This document shows, in pieces, positions 10,936-23,749 of a stretch of DNA of 64,000 nt (within the stretch, counting starts at the first letter, position 1; each line of letters starts with the position of its first letter). The notes beneath the pieces are model-generated. The model was not told the origin of the DNA. It worked only from the letters and a program-made list of their open reading frames with translations, and did no database searches. This stretch comes from Cinnamomum chago (Eukaryota; Streptophyta; Magnoliopsida; Laurales; Lauraceae). The translations under genes were made by a program, and so were the position numbers. The stretch is from positions 113,600,001 through 113,664,000 of the forward strand of contig CP142453.1 in NCBI GenBank assembly GCA_038049695.1. The letters run 5' to 3'.

Positions 10936-11932
10936 TGGTAAGGTGGTTTGTCCGTGTTGAAACTCACATACTCGTAGCGGACTCAAACAAGACATTTCGG
11001 TTTGGATACGCTACCATACATATAACATACCACAGCCGCCCAGTAACCGAAAATACCTAATACAACCAACCTACACCGTGATTATCCCATTCAGATGAGT
11101 TAGAAGATCCTAATCACTAATCAAGTGTCTTCCAACCTATTAATTTTGACGATTCGGATGATGATCAGACCACTAATGACTATATTTTGTTGAAATTGAC
11201 CATTCATTGATTTCATTTACCTGTTAAATTTATTGAGTCAATGTAAAAAAAGATCGCCATTATCATCAATAAATCAGTGGGCCTATATTTGGACGGCTCA
11301 GATTTACAAATTAATACTCTGATCCCATGTGCAAAGTAATGATACAGTGCTCCAACTGTCCAACATCTATGTGTATGTTGAGGGTGAATTAAATATTCCT
11401 GTACAAGTAGTAGCCAAAAAAACAACCATGCCAGCGAAGGCGTGCGGAAATCATTTGTCGTGTAAAAGCTGGAAAACCCAAACAGGGAAAGTAGCTTAAA
11501 CTTTCAACAAAATTACGGAAACGCCCTTATATATTTCCTTGGTCGGTTTTGGCGTGACGTGTTGTAGTTTGAATTTAGAAGACAAGGTGCATACGCTATG
11601 ATTTTTGAATGGAAATCGTTTGAATCCTTTGGATAAGAAACAAAAGCATGGAAAGTCATGTGAACTGGAGGGTGTTTGTTTGCATGCAGGTATTCTGGTC
11701 TATTCCCTGCAGCCAGGATTCAATTCATAGCAGGGTTTACACATGGCTCGTGTATAATTAATTTAGTATATTTGAATGGTAAAATTTAAAAGATTTTAAA
11801 AGTTAAAAGTCAATTTATGAAGATGATTTTTTTATAAAGTTCTATAATCAAACGTTGAATTTTAGATGCTATGTGGAAAATCACTTATTAGAAATTCCTA
11901 GCACGTGAAGCTTTTGTCGGATTTTCTTAAAA
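10936..11932. other. Intergenic DNA
   Basis: No gene is supported. Short reading frames here are not conserved-looking and lack splice context. Confidence 0.4.
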
Positions 11933-12160
11933 AAAAACCTTGAGGAAACTACGGGAAAAATCTCCTTAGGACCTCATATGATCAACGAGGACCCAATAGC
12001 ATATTGAAGACGAGAGGGGTTTTTTGTACGTTGGTCGATATCGACCATTCTGTAGTGTTCATGACAATTTTTTTATTCTAGTGAAGGGGGTGTTGTGTTT
12101 TCTTTTATTTAAGATCAAAATACCTTAGACACTGTAAAGTATGGTTTCTTCCCTTTAATG

Positions 12161-12571
12161 TTAAACATGGAGACGAGCTGTGCCGCCAACAGCACTGACA
12201 CCTGCGGAGGCATTGGCGATGGTGGCTGCCATGGGCTCCGGGAGGCCCAAGCGTATCGTCACGGTGCCAATGTTGCTCTTGGTGACCGCCCGGGCTGGGA
12301 TCGTCCCCATGAGGGAGGTGCCGAATCCGCGATAAAGCCCGCAAAACCCCTCATGCCGGAGAATGTTTACGGCGGTTTTGACGGATGAGAGGTGCACATG
12401 GGCGATCTGCTGGCGGGTTTTGAGGACGACGATGGGGTAATGGGTGGCGGAAACACCGGAGAAGAGGGCGGCGTCAACGAAGAAGAACGTGGATTTGTTA
12501 AGCATCTGTCAATCAATATCGGCTGGGAGATGGATATCGGGTGTCGGTTCTTCCTCGGCGCCCAAATTCAT
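12161..12571 (-). pseudogene. Mitochondrial carrier (SLC25A44-like) gene fragment
   Basis: Read from 12571 leftwards the frame begins MNLGAEEEPTPDIHLPADID, then a TGA where plant homologues have Trp, then carrier sequence: FSGVSATHYPIVVLKTRQQ (the P-x-[DE]-x-x-[KR]-type signature of the first repeat), RHEGFCGLYRGFGTSLMGT and the start of the next helix pair. About seven residues are missing after IPARA, and the frame is lost near LSA. The family moves metabolites across the inner mitochondrial membrane in six helices; only roughly the first third is present. Lying inside a Pack-MULE, it is best read as a captured and decayed exon, not a working gene. The exact carrier subtype is from memory of plant homologues. 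Confidence 0.8.
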
Positions 12572-12650
12572 CTTCTCCACTTTGAGAGATTTTAATTTCC
12601 AAAAAACCTAGATTAGATTCCTATCTGAACTCGATTTCGCCTAAAACATA

Positions 12651-13184
12651 AGGGCATGTTTGTATAATAATTTTCCGCGGAAAAGTTGACGATTTTCCTT
12701 GGAAAACCCATTTTTCTGGCGTTTGGTGCGGAACAATTCCGTGGAAATGCTTTCCTGCCTCGTCAGCATTTTCCTTGATAATTGTGGAAATGGGTTTCCC
12801 ATGGGTGGTATGGGAAATGGTTTTCCTCGGAAAACTTCTCCCTCTTTTCCTCACTCTTGTCTATTTCAACCCAAAAACCCTATAACTCTTTCATTTTTTA
12901 TTTCTTTATATAAATTATTATTTAATGTTAAATAAATAATATATATGTTATGTTATTTTTCTTCAAAAAATTATATCACCAAATAAGAAATTTTGATTTT
13001 CTATAAGGAATCCATAGCCGCACCAAACAACATCTACACCAATTCAATGAGGAAACTCTTTTTGCACCAAACATGAATTTCTAAATTCTACAGAAATCCT
13101 TTTTCGAGATTTTCATTTCTATGGAATTTACTGACGTGGCAATTTCCTCTTTTCTCCAAAAAGGGTGTGTACACAAACATGCCT
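12651..13184. mobile_element. MITE nested in the Pack-MULE
   Basis: Same family as 1491-1996: left AGGGCATGTTTGTATA, right ACACAAACATGCCT, with shared internal TTTCCGCGGAAA, GTTTGGTGCGG and GCACCAAACA motifs. It separates the captured gene fragment from the right subterminal repeats. Confidence 0.65.
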
Positions 13185-13444
13185 TAATGGCAAATGTAAA
13201 GAAGAGGAATATACAATAGAAACCCTAGTTCTAACTTTACAATCCGAAAGAAATGCGAAATTTAGGGTTTGGGTTAAATACAATAAAATACATGAGGTGA
13301 TATCAGATAAGAAGGAAGAGTGTACCTTATTTTATTTAAGATTATTAAGAGAGGAGGTCGCATTCCGAATCCGCCATGAAAGAAGAAGAAAAGAAATCAA
13401 AATCACTTCAGAATCTAAAGTAAGGAATCAAAACCCTTCTTTAA

Positions 13445-13715
13445 TGGTCGACATCAATCGATTTGTCAGTCAGATTTTCTCCAACCTATAACTGTCTTAT
13501 TTGTTGAACATGAAAAAATGGTCGATATCGACCAATTTGCCAATCAGATTTTCTCCAACCTATAACTGTCTTATTCGTTGAACACGACAAAATGGTCGAT
13601 ATCGACCATTACTACTTCCTCCTAATGATCGATATCGACCAATTTGTCAATCAGATTTTTTCCAACATGTAACTGTCTTATTTGCTGAACACTAAAAAAT
13701 AGTTGATATTGACCA
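13445..13715. repeat. Subterminal tandem repeats with 16-bp palindrome
   Basis: Units of about 75 bp (one shortened) each carry TGGTCGATATCGACCA, a perfect 16-bp palindrome, or a close variant, at 13445, 13519, 13593, 13626 and 13700. A single further copy lies near the left end at 12032-12047. The units also share TCAGATTTTCTCCAACC and TAACTGTCTTAT. Confidence 0.85.
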
Positions 13716-13848
13716 TATCGCAAAATGATTAAAAAAAAAAGACTGAAAAGGAACTTGAAGACCCTTCTCGTCTTCAACATACTATTGGGTCATCGTTGTT
13801 CCTATGAGGTCCTAAGGAGATTTTTTTCGTAGTTTCCTCAAAAACCTT

Positions 13849-14784
13849 TAAATGATATATTTTTGGAACACTGTAATTTTAATAGCACAATAAAAAAAAA
13901 TTATCATGAAAAACGATTCCTTTGTTATGGAGAAACAAATTATACCTTCTCTTTTAATAAATGATTTTTGTGCGGCAGAAGAATAGTACAATTTTATTTT
14001 CTCAAAAGAAAGGAAACAGATAGTACAGAATACGAAGAATCACAGGCCTTTTCTTGTTATTAGGGAAGTCTCAATGTTACATAAACTCATCCTTAGGATT
14101 TGTGTGAACAAAGTTTATATTGTCTGGTGGTCTAGTTCATTTTCTATATAGATGAATGCAGCCCAGCTCCATGCGGCTCACTTGGGCCAACTTTAATCAA
14201 TGCAGGTCCTTTCATACTCTTATTCCCCCATGATCTAGCATCTGTTCCATTTTCACTCTCATCAGACATTTAATCACCATTTGATTGAACCTCAAAGAAA
14301 TCTATAATTAAAAGGCCACAAAACTTTATGACTATTAAATCAAAACTTAGGATGATTTAACAGGGCTATGTTTTTTTGTGGTTTTTTTTTTTTTTTAACC
14401 CTTATCTATAGGAAGACCTTCCAATGTTCCCCATTCCCACTAATATGCAGACAACTAAGTTGGTACCACGAGATGGACTACAAATGATGAGTATGTTGTT
14501 TGCTCATATGACAACATTGCCCAAATTAAAGTAACAAACGTTCAATCCATGTTGTACTCTAAATTCTTCTCAATGACAAAATAAATAATAAAATAAAATA
14601 ACAAATTTCTTTACAATCATAGAATCCCCTTGTCACACAAATGCACCTAAGGTCACGCTTTGTGTTACTTATACGAAAACTATTTCTCCTACCCCTCACC
14701 GCCCATCCACTCGGAATCACTTTTTTTGTGGAACTAAAAAAATTGTATTTATTTTATTCTCACCAAAAAGAAGCTCACTCAAGA
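13849..14784. other. Intergenic DNA
   Basis: No gene is supported; several A- and T-runs only. Confidence 0.4.
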
Positions 14785-15293
14785 TAGAAGTGTAAATTGG
14801 GTTGGACCGCCCAAGCCCAGCAGGAAAGAATTCGAACCGTGGGCCGGCACGTCACGTTGATCATGTTGACTGGGCCGGCCCGACACGACCGAAACGATGG
14901 GCCATGCTGGGCCAAAGAGCCTTGGTCTATGGCACGGCACGGCAAGACCCATGGCCTAGGTTGTGCAGTGCTAGGCAAGGGTGCCTAAGCCGAGGCACGA
15001 ACAAGTATGATATTTCTATAAAAAATGAATTTTTTTTTTTTGTAAATCAGTATCATTGTTTGTGCACTTAATTTTAATAGTTTAAACTTTATTTCAAGTT
15101 AATAACTCTAAAAGTCCATAAAGTCTCTTTTAATTTATATAAAATTTTTTAAAAGTTTTTAAATAATTTAAAATATCACATGGGTTGGCCCGTGGCGGCA
15201 CGACCTAAGCCGTGCCATGGGTCGTGCTAGGCCGACCCTGGCACGGCACGGCTAAGCCAGCCTCATGCTAGCACGACCCAGTATACACCTCTA
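14785..15293. mobile_element. hAT-like MITE, GC-rich
   Basis: The left end TAGAAGTGTAAATTGGGT and right end ACCCAGTATACACCTCTA are inverted repeats of the same style as the 10425-10782 element. The interior repeats GGCACGGCACG and GGGCC motifs and is much richer in GC than its flanks. A target duplication is not clear. Confidence 0.6.
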
Positions 15294-15775
15294 ACACCAT
15301 ATGATGAAAAAGAAGTTTCCACTAAAAAATGTCCCTCTTTCCATGGCGCTTACACAATTGTGCCCAAAAGGGGAGTTTATACACAGACACATGCGATGAG
15401 AGGATTTCTCTATTTGTATATTTTAATTTCTGTGATGGAGAGGAATCCTGCGTTCTTACCCCTTACGTGGGAAATTAAAAATCCTCTCTATCAATAAAAA
15501 TCAGTTCATTTTCACATTCCTGCAAGAAAAAAATGAGTCACACCAAATGATCATAAAAGGGTTTGCACGAAAAATCAACAAGATATTCTTATCTACCATT
15601 GATTCCTCTTATCGCACAAATGCAAGCCCATTTGTTTTCATATGTGGGGAGTAAGTGGTTGTCAAATCATGAAAAAGGTAAAGGTAAAGTATGTTAAAGT
15701 AAAAGTAGATATGTGATGATATTTTTATTTAATATGGATGGTACAAGGTAAAGTATAAGCGAGGGAGCATAGATT
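15294..15775. other. Intergenic DNA
   Basis: No gene or bounded repeat is seen. Confidence 0.35.
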
Positions 15776-16906
15776 AGGGCTTGTTTCTTTATAAGAATTC
15801 TTGGAATTCGTGTCTGGAGGCTATCTGGGAAATCCAAATGCTGGGATTCTGAAATGCCATCGAATTCTGTCATTTTTTAATTCTACGTTTCGTTCCCATC
15901 TAAAGACTAACCTGAGAATTTCGAAATTCTTGAATTCCATAATTTCCTTGTTTCATTGCTACATGAATTCTTGATTGAAATTACACATTTTATGCATTGC
16001 AGTACATGGGACTCACCTTTTGTGGTTATGAGCTTGGAATCCAACTGTAAGAATTACAATGTGGACCCACCTCATGTATATGATACATAAGCCCATCTTT
16101 TAGAAACGATAGCATGGGATCCAACTTTAGAAATTTAAACATGGACCCATCTTGATACGAATTGCATGGGTCCAATTCTTATAATTGTAAATACGGAGCC
16201 TACGTTTTTTGTTGGTACGAGGGTTTCCATATTTTGTGATTCATTATGATATAAGTAACTTTGTATACTTCTATTTACTAAAAATTAGTTATATAGTCCT
16301 GTATCACTACAGGAAAGATATGGGCATGTGTGATGGGATTGGACTCGATCAAAGTGACCAAATTTCATATTGTGCCTACATATTTTCCACGGCTGGAGTC
16401 ACCCACATGTATTCATCTTTGAAGCCACACACCGTTCCACTCAAAGCACATGCGTCCTCTTTGAAGCCACACCTACCTTTTTTTTTTTTTTTTTGAACGG
16501 TAGAAGCCACACCTACTGTAATTCACATTCAATTCAGACTTCTCTTTCTGGTGATTTCATTCAAAGCTAAACACTCTCTCTCTCTCTCTCTCTCAAGACA
16601 GATTTTTATTTCAGTTCTTTCAGAATAGAGAAGCTCCTCGGTAGAAGTTCCTCTGTAAAGACTATGAGAATAGAGAATGAGCAAGATCTTGGTTCCAGAG
16701 TTCCACCCAAACTTTTCGGAGTTTCACAATTCTGAAATGCTCTTGAAGGGGTAAGCATTTTGGAATTTCACATTTTTGGCATTTGAGAGTTCTTGTTGCC
16801 TTGAATATTGGGAACTCTACTAAATATGGAATTTTTCTGATAGAAATTCTTGAATCTACAGACAATCTGAATCCCTCTTAGAAATACTTGTAAAGAAACA
16901 AATCCC
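15776..16906. mobile_element. Non-autonomous DNA transposon, 1.1 kb
   Basis: AGGGCTTGTTTCTTTATAAG at the left is matched inverted by CTTGTAAAGAAACAAATCCC at the right. The interior has repeated GAATTC/GGAATT motifs, a poly(T) run and a (CT) run near 16571-16593, but no transposase. It directly abuts another MITE on the right. Confidence 0.55.
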
Positions 16907-17210
16907 GGACCCGTTTGGCACTTTACTAATACAATACAAGTCAAGCACAACTTCCATTTTCCAGACAAGATGTCACATCAAATATACTTTATTCAAAATT
17001 TCCCCCATCTTTTTCCTACAAAAAGTCAAAAAACAATTACCTTTATCCACTAAAATACAAAAATACTCCACTTTTCCATACAAAAAGTAAAAAAGATTTC
17101 ATAATAAACAACTAAAAATAAAATACCATCATAACTCACTTATATTTTATTCTTTCTTCAAAATCAACTTTAATTAACTTGACTCAATTAGTAGCGTTAC
17201 CAAACGGGCC
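16907..17210. mobile_element. MITE with GGMCCGTTTGG ends
   Basis: GGACCCGTTTGGCA at the left and CCAAACGGGCC at the right are inverted ends about 300 bp apart. The similarity continues inward (TACTAAT / ATTAGTA). The interior is AT-rich and non-coding. Confidence 0.6.
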
Positions 17211-18216
17211 TTAAAAGACACTTTCGCCATAAAAGTTTGCTACACCATGCTCTTTGAATTTCTCGTGGTAAAAAGAAAAGTGCCTATGGAGGAGCAAAGA
17301 GTAAATGGCATTACATTACAAATTTTACGTGAATAAGGCAAAGTAAGAAATATCACATCACATGCCTACTTATAAGTTCATCCTCTCCAATGATGTACCA
17401 TCTCGATTAATCACTGATGGTGGGGCCAACATCCCATCGCTTATACCCCGAGAATAGGAGCATCAATACAAACACAATCCTCTAAAAATGGTGGCATGTC
17501 CTTTTGGTGCAGGTTGGTGATTGCATGTGGGTGGGGCCCACGGCTATTCTACTTATTGTCACATTATATGCTCGAATAGACTACAACGTGCATTAAGGCA
17601 AATGTGCATTAAGGCAGTGCTACTTGCTAGTCTTTGTCTCATTTAAATCCACTTTACATGCAGCCCGTTGCATGAACCCAACCCAAGCAGTTGTGATTAG
17701 GCTCAGTATTAATAACTAGCTATTCATCAAGTTTATCTGCAATGATTTGTCCTCAAAAAGTAGTTGGATGTGGTCCATGATTTTGGATTTATTTTCTAGC
17801 TTTGTCTGACTTGAGGTTAACAAGACATGGATTAATTAGCAAGTAGTTGGATATTGATATAGTTGGGTTAGTACTGGATTGCCCATTAATTGAAACGCGT
17901 ATTTGCAACTAAGTACGTAATTATTTTACATAATGCTCACACGTTGATAATTAGCAAATATAGTACTTGTAATAATCCCCAACTTTCAACATTCAAATTG
18001 GATTCTCATCAAAACTGAATTCGGATTTTGAATGTGTGCATTAGCATTGCCATTGAACTCTTGATTGCTACCAGTTCATTTCGGATAAAAATCATCTTGT
18101 CCCTATATTGATAAGGATTGGACGGTGATGGTGAAAGGTGGCCGCTATTGAACATTTGAACCCAATATGATATGTCCTACAATGATCTCTTTTTTTATTA
18201 TTATTAAAATAAAGTA
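17211..18216. other. Intergenic DNA left of the large MULE
   Basis: No gene is supported on either strand. Confidence 0.4.
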
Positions 18217-18225
18217 TAGATTCTT

Positions 18226-18404
18226 GAGGATTTAACCGGAAAAAACACTTAATTCGGACGTGTTACGCAATCAAACACTTTAGCAAGTAGGGCACCAATT
18301 AGAGCAATTGGGCCCCATTTTTTTTTTTTTTTTTTACCATTTTGTTACATAGTCGGCGCCGACATTATTTACACTAAATAAGGTCGGCGATGACCCTGTC
18401 CGCG
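18226..18404 (+). repeat. Left terminal inverted repeat of the MULE
   Basis: It matches 28221-28399 in inverted orientation with roughly a tenth of positions differing. The outer half includes GCAAGTAGGGCACCAATTAG. The inner half includes GTCGGCGCCGAC and GGTCGGCGATGACCCTGTCC, which also typify the internal array at 24069-24990. Confidence 0.92.
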
Positions 18405-20217
18405 AACACTATTAGGGCTCAAATCCCTGTTTCTTCTCATTTTTTTCTTTCTCTCTTCCAGCCTACCGTCGAGACTAACCTTGGGTGAGCGACGAGGAGC
18501 AGTTACTTCCATTTTACAACCACCAGCCTTCAAACCGAGTTCCTCAAGTGCTTATCTTTCCTTCGTCCTTGATTTCAATCGTTTTTTCCATCGTCCTTGA
18601 TTTCAATCGACACTCCAGAGGTATAAATCTTCTTCCTTTTTGAATCATTTTCAATGTTTTTGTATTTTCCCTCCATTTTGTTTTCCCGCCATCCCGCATA
18701 TGATATCGAAGTGCATGGTTTGTTATCTTCAATGTCATATTCAATTTGTACATTGTTTGTTTGCTTTGATTAGGATTTGTAGATTCCAAATTTAGGGTAT
18801 TTTCAGTGTGCATTTTTTTGGATTATGGTAGTAGTCGTCGTCATGAGATCACAAGTGGAATTCCAAGTAAAACCGTGTAACATGGCACCAATAGCGAAGG
18901 CCAAACAGGGATAGATCCATGCATTCACCTGTACAACTTGCTGCACTCGGCATAATTTAATAAGGAACCATTGTCTGGGATATATCTTGTTCCTATCTAT
19001 GTTTGTATTCACTATAGTCATGTAAACGATCCAACTCCTTCAATGAATCCTAGTGGTAACATGGGGATGGGAGTTGAGATTGATCTAATTCTATGATGAT
19101 TTGATTATTCTAGTCTTGATGGCAGAACTGCAACTTTTCCCTATTTATAGATGAACTCAAAGTTTAATGGGTTAGTGAGTGCATCCTTAATTGTGATTTA
19201 ATCCAATGATGTATGGTGATGAAAATGTATGAAACTTCAGATCAATCTATTTTTTGTTTCCATGAAGCATACAGTTTTTGGAGGATATTGTTGTTCTAGA
19301 CAAGAGATGGTTTCAAGATCAACTGAAACTAAAGTGATTTTGGCCATTATGTAATGGTTTTGATTCATGAGTGACACTGATTTTCCATTTTTTAAGCCGA
19401 CGCTTTTAAAAAAATACATTAAATCAAACCACAACCCCACCATGTTGTGGGCTTCCTCTTTCTACTTGTGTGGGCTCTCTTAGATCCCAACCTCCTAAAC
19501 TGGGTTAAAGAGAAGAGAAGAGAGAGAGAGAAATTAAACTTTATAATGTCAAACCATGTAAAGACTTCAATCTTGACTTTGTCAACTAACATGATAAGTG
19601 ATATATATAAATTTCATCAACATGATGCGCCTAACCAAATCGACAAATGGAGTCATGGTTTCAAATGGTGATTCACAGCTCTTTGTTCACTAAAGAAGAT
19701 GAAAAGCTCTCAATAGTCTGCTTTACGCAAAGAGAGTTTCACCAAAATACACGCTTTTCCTTCTTGACTTTACTATAAATATTATGACTCCACCCCTTAC
19801 ATGCAAAGTACTTTTCACGCCCCTTGTTACTCTGTATATAAAGTAGAAAGACAAACATCTTTCCTTGAAACAGCTTTCCATGAAACATGGGAAACAATAA
19901 TAAAGTCCAAAAGTAAAACATTTACTTGCAATGCTTATACGTATAGACAATAATAATTATCTCTAACCATGTATTTTTGCATCAAATTCTAACAAAAGAT
20001 TGTTTTTAATGAAATAGTATAGATATAGACAAGGTATTCAGCCTTCTCGGTTAATGTTGGATCTCTCAACTGCTTTTATATTGTCACTAGTTCTCCTATC
20101 TTAATTTTACTATTTCAGAACATTGCTTTTTACTATTGCTGACATTTAAATTAATGTGTCATTGTAAAAATTGTTTTTTACTATTCAATGTTATTATGTA
20201 TAATTGGATGTACACAG
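18405..20217. other. Left subterminal region of the MULE
   Basis: Non-coding DNA between the terminal repeat and the plus-strand gene; it presumably carries that gene's promoter and leader. No motif is strong enough to call. An AG-ATG junction at 20216-20220 suggests that an upstream leader intron ends just before the start codon. Confidence 0.4.
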
Positions 20218-23200
20218 ATGTCTAAAGAGAATATCACCAGTGTTGAAGTGCCCCGCAACGAAGCTAGTACCTTAAATGCACAACCGGTGGTTCTTTTATG
20301 CGAGCAAGAGCATCACCTCTTGGCCGCTGTTCAACATGGCCTGGTATGCTCTCTTCCATAAAACTAGTAATCAATTGAACTTCCTTTCGATCTATGGCTA
20401 ACGTTATTGAAACTTTCATTTTTTTCGCAGGAGTTGGGCATATACAGATGCTTTCCCACTAACCACGACTATGGGCAGTGGGACCTTAACAAGTGACAGA
20501 TGCAGTGGGTTGCCAATGCCAGGCTGTATCATCTGGCTCAGATGAGGTGGATGAGAATTGACCATGCATTGATCATGGGGCTGATCGAGCGGTTGAGGCC
20601 GAAGACGAACACATTTCATCTCCCATCCAGCGAGGCGACCATCACATTAGAGGACGTGGCATACATCTACGGCCTACCTATTGATGGTCCGCCCGTAACA
20701 GGCCGGACATACACCCACTATGAGATCGATGCTCTATGTCAGGAGCTTCTTGGTATGGTGCCCCAAATGAAAGAAGACTACAATGGGGTCTCCCTTAAGT
20801 TCACATGGCTGGAACCCATCTTCCGTCCCACTCCGGAGGAGTTGAGGGAGAAGGAGAAGCCGAAACCAAAGGGAAAGAAGAAAAAAGGAAAAGGAGATGC
20901 GAAGAAGAAGACAACAGAGGCTGATGATATATTTAAAACTCGGGCCTATTTATTTATTTTGGTAGCGGGACAGATTCTTTGCAATTTTTCAGGGGCACGA
21001 GACCCCTTTTATATTTTAGAGTTCTCTAGGGAGTTTAGGCCCTATTCATGGGCCTCCGCTTTGTTTAGCGAACTTGTATAGAATGCTAAATAAGGGTGTA
21101 TATTGGAAAGGGGTCCAGAGGCGTGAGATGCCCGACCCTACCGATGAGGGGGATGCTATGGAGAAGAAGTTTAAGTCTCTTTTTGGCCCCCTCCGGCTTC
21201 TTTAGGTGAGCTTGATATATTTTTCTTTCATACTTTCACTATTTATATGTTAATATTCTAATGAATCCCTTTCTTTTAACAAATATGGGCTTACACCAGA
21301 ATGAAGATTGGTAGAGGTCTAAGTCCAAGCAACCGCTTAAACCATGACATACAGTTTCCCCTCATGGTTACATAGGCGAACCAACTTTTAGGAATGACCC
21401 ATCTTACGACCGTGAGAGAAGTACAAAAGCAACTCAATTACATCACGTCCAAAGAGGTAGAAAGATTTCATTTCAGTTTTCCATTAATTTTCATACTTAC
21501 TTTAATGGTTCTAACTTACTCAGTGCTTCATGCACAGTTTGAGTGGTAGCCGTATAAGAAATACATAAATGATTTTTGGAAGCATGTCAAGAAGGCTGAC
21601 AGAGCACTCTTCACAACAGACTCTCCCCTTATCTCATACTGGGTGTTGGAGCGTCACCCTACCCCCTAAGGTCATGAGGCAGTTTGACCTGATACAGACG
21701 GTGCCTCCACGCTTTGTCAGACTTATATTACGGAAAGAAAATAAAGGGAGATTTGTGATAGATTGGAGTCTAGTGAATGAGGAGGAGGTGAAGTCATGGG
21801 AAGCTCGGGCAAACAATGTGCTCAAGAGAAAAGGAAAAAAATCAAAAAGGGGGAGGGTGAAAAAGAATACATGAGATGGTATGAGGCGAATACCATCATG
21901 CATATTGGCCGTGTCAGGCAACGGGACAAGCCACAAAGGGATCCTCCCCCATAGCCTGAAGCCCAAGCTCCTACAGTCCCACAGACTCGAGTATGACGTT
22001 CACACCTTTTGATTTAGTTAATATATTTTCTAACAGGATCCTTTCAATATGTCCACAGCAGGTCTCTCTCTTCCTCACCACGTGGTACGGTCATGCGATC
22101 GTTCGATTGCTGCAAATGTAGACCTATCCACCTTCATAACTTCGATTAAGAGCAAGGTCAACAGATTTAGGTCCACATTTGGGACTACGTACCAGGACTA
22201 TGTCGAGACATGTAATTCATCCGATCAGGAAGTTGATGATACTCTCGTAAGGATATAATTAAATTCGAACATTTCATTTTGTGAATTGATAAATGTTTTT
22301 TTGTGATTTTCTCAACATAACTTGCTTCATTTTGCAGACCATCAAATCGCAAAAGCGTGCAAGGATTAAGAGGAAGTCCTCTAAAAGCCCCGCTAAGAAG
22401 CCTCGACCTAGTATCGAGGCTCCCTTGATGATAGAGGACTCCCTCGTCAAGGACTCAGCCTCCCACACTTTGGACGAGGAGCAAAAAAATGAAGATGATG
22501 CAAGCAATTTTGACGCACTTTTGGCGGTGTGGATGACATCCCTATCGAGGATCTTATCTCCGTCTCGCCCGATCCTCAAGGATATAGCACTCCACTGAAG
22601 GGCACTAGCCAGGCAATCATTGTATCCTTCACACATGCTACAATCGATTCTTTGATATGGAGGTGCAAGCATATACCGAGGCTAAGGAAGATCCCGGATA
22701 GGTTTCTGGATTATCAACATCCATTGCCCCAAACGGTTTATGTTCTAACGGATGCAGAGAATGAACTATTGATGGATTTCTATAAATATTACACGCATAG
22801 GTAATTGCAATTGTTAAAAAGCCTTCCATAGTAATGCAGTCTTTGTTTGGTTTTTTACTAATTCAACAGCGAAATACTCATTGTATTGACAGGAAAGAGG
22901 AGCTGGATATGATTATCTCGTGCATCGATTCTAAGTCCCCAAGAGATTTATTGGACGAGGGCACTTGGATGGACTCGAGTATCATATATTTTTGGTTTGA
23001 AGTGCTACGGGAAAGGTGCAAGGATGCATACTTGGCTGACCTTAGAATATGCGTAAGTTCAATAAAAAATGAAAGTCACTTTGACTTTTTACTTACTTGG
23101 TTAAATGTCATTTCTTGTTTGATGTCTGAGATGCCTGTCTTGCAGAGTTATTGGGAAAAGGGTCTAAAGACTGGGGATGACATCGCCTTTGAGCCAAAGG

Positions 23201-23749
23201 GAGAACGCGTAATAGACGCGATGGAGTGCAAAACTCTAGTCTACGTGATTCACACTCACAACCATTGGTCCTTACTCGTTGGATATGCCGATGAGAACCG
23301 CTAGGAGTACTATAACAGTTCAAAGGGAGAGATCTAGGGCCAAAAGACTTGTGAAAGATTCGTAAGTACATATTTGCTCCTCTCTTGGCAGCATAATGTT
23401 TGGATAGTACATAAATTTCAAAATTGAGGTATCATTCAATTTCACTTTGTTTGGACAGATATTGTGGCTTCAACAATGATTTTTGGATCACGGGTGGTCG
23501 GTGCCTAAGATGTGGACGATGACGACAAAGACGGACATCCCATTTCAAGAAAATGGAAATGATTGTGGGTTGTTCGCCTGTGCATTCGCGGAACATTGCA
23601 TATATCGTCGTCCCATCGAATTCACCAAGTCAGACATCCCGTACTACCAGCGGAGAATTGTCATCGACATATTTGAGCAAAACTGGGTTCGAAATGCTCC
23701 AAGGCTTAACCTCCCTCCACTCCCGGTCTTGCCCCCTGACTTGCAGTGA
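20218..23749 (+). pseudogene. Plant mobile domain plus ULP1 (C48) protease gene
   Basis: The likely start is MSKENITSVEV at 20218, with exon 1 ending at 20343 (GTATGC) and exon 2 beginning at 20431. The PMD core follows: LIERLRPKTNTFHLPSSEAT, LEDVAYIYGLPIDGPPVTG, then SWASALF. A lysine/glutamate-rich insert lies at about 20850-20925. After about 22345 comes a basic linker and then a ULP1-type cysteine protease: HNHWSLLV holds the His, and PFQENGNDCGLFAC holds the Gln and Cys. ULP1 enzymes cleave SUMO-like modifiers; PMD proteins are nuclear or transposon-borne. Lesions: in-frame TGA at 20494 (Trp expected), frameshift near 21075, TAG inside FEW-PYK near 21550, frameshift near 22535 and a stop after YADENR near 23302. 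The position expected for the catalytic Asp reads Asn (EYYNS). Intron borders past 21200 are not all resolved. Confidence 0.8.

Larger units (their letters stand above)
11942..13839. mobile_element. Pack-MULE (non-autonomous Mutator-like element)
   Basis: Inverted ends beginning GAGGAAACTACG extend for about 82 bp (11942-12023 and 13758-13839). They are flanked by a perfect 9-bp direct repeat AAAAACCTT (11933-11941 and 13840-13848), the usual Mutator target duplication. No transposase is present. The 1,898-bp interior holds a mitochondrial-carrier gene fragment on the minus strand (12161-12571), a nested MITE (12651-13184) and a subterminal palindromic repeat array (13445-13715). A host gene fragment between MULE ends is the definition of a Pack-MULE. 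Confidence 0.88.

Noticed and set aside
14775..15071. Overlapping frames on both strands in GC-rich DNA
   Set aside because: They come from the GGCACGGCACG-type repeats of the MITE at 14785-15293.
20416..20619. Minus-strand frames opposite the PMD region
   Set aside because: They mirror the plus-strand PMD codons and have no homology of their own.
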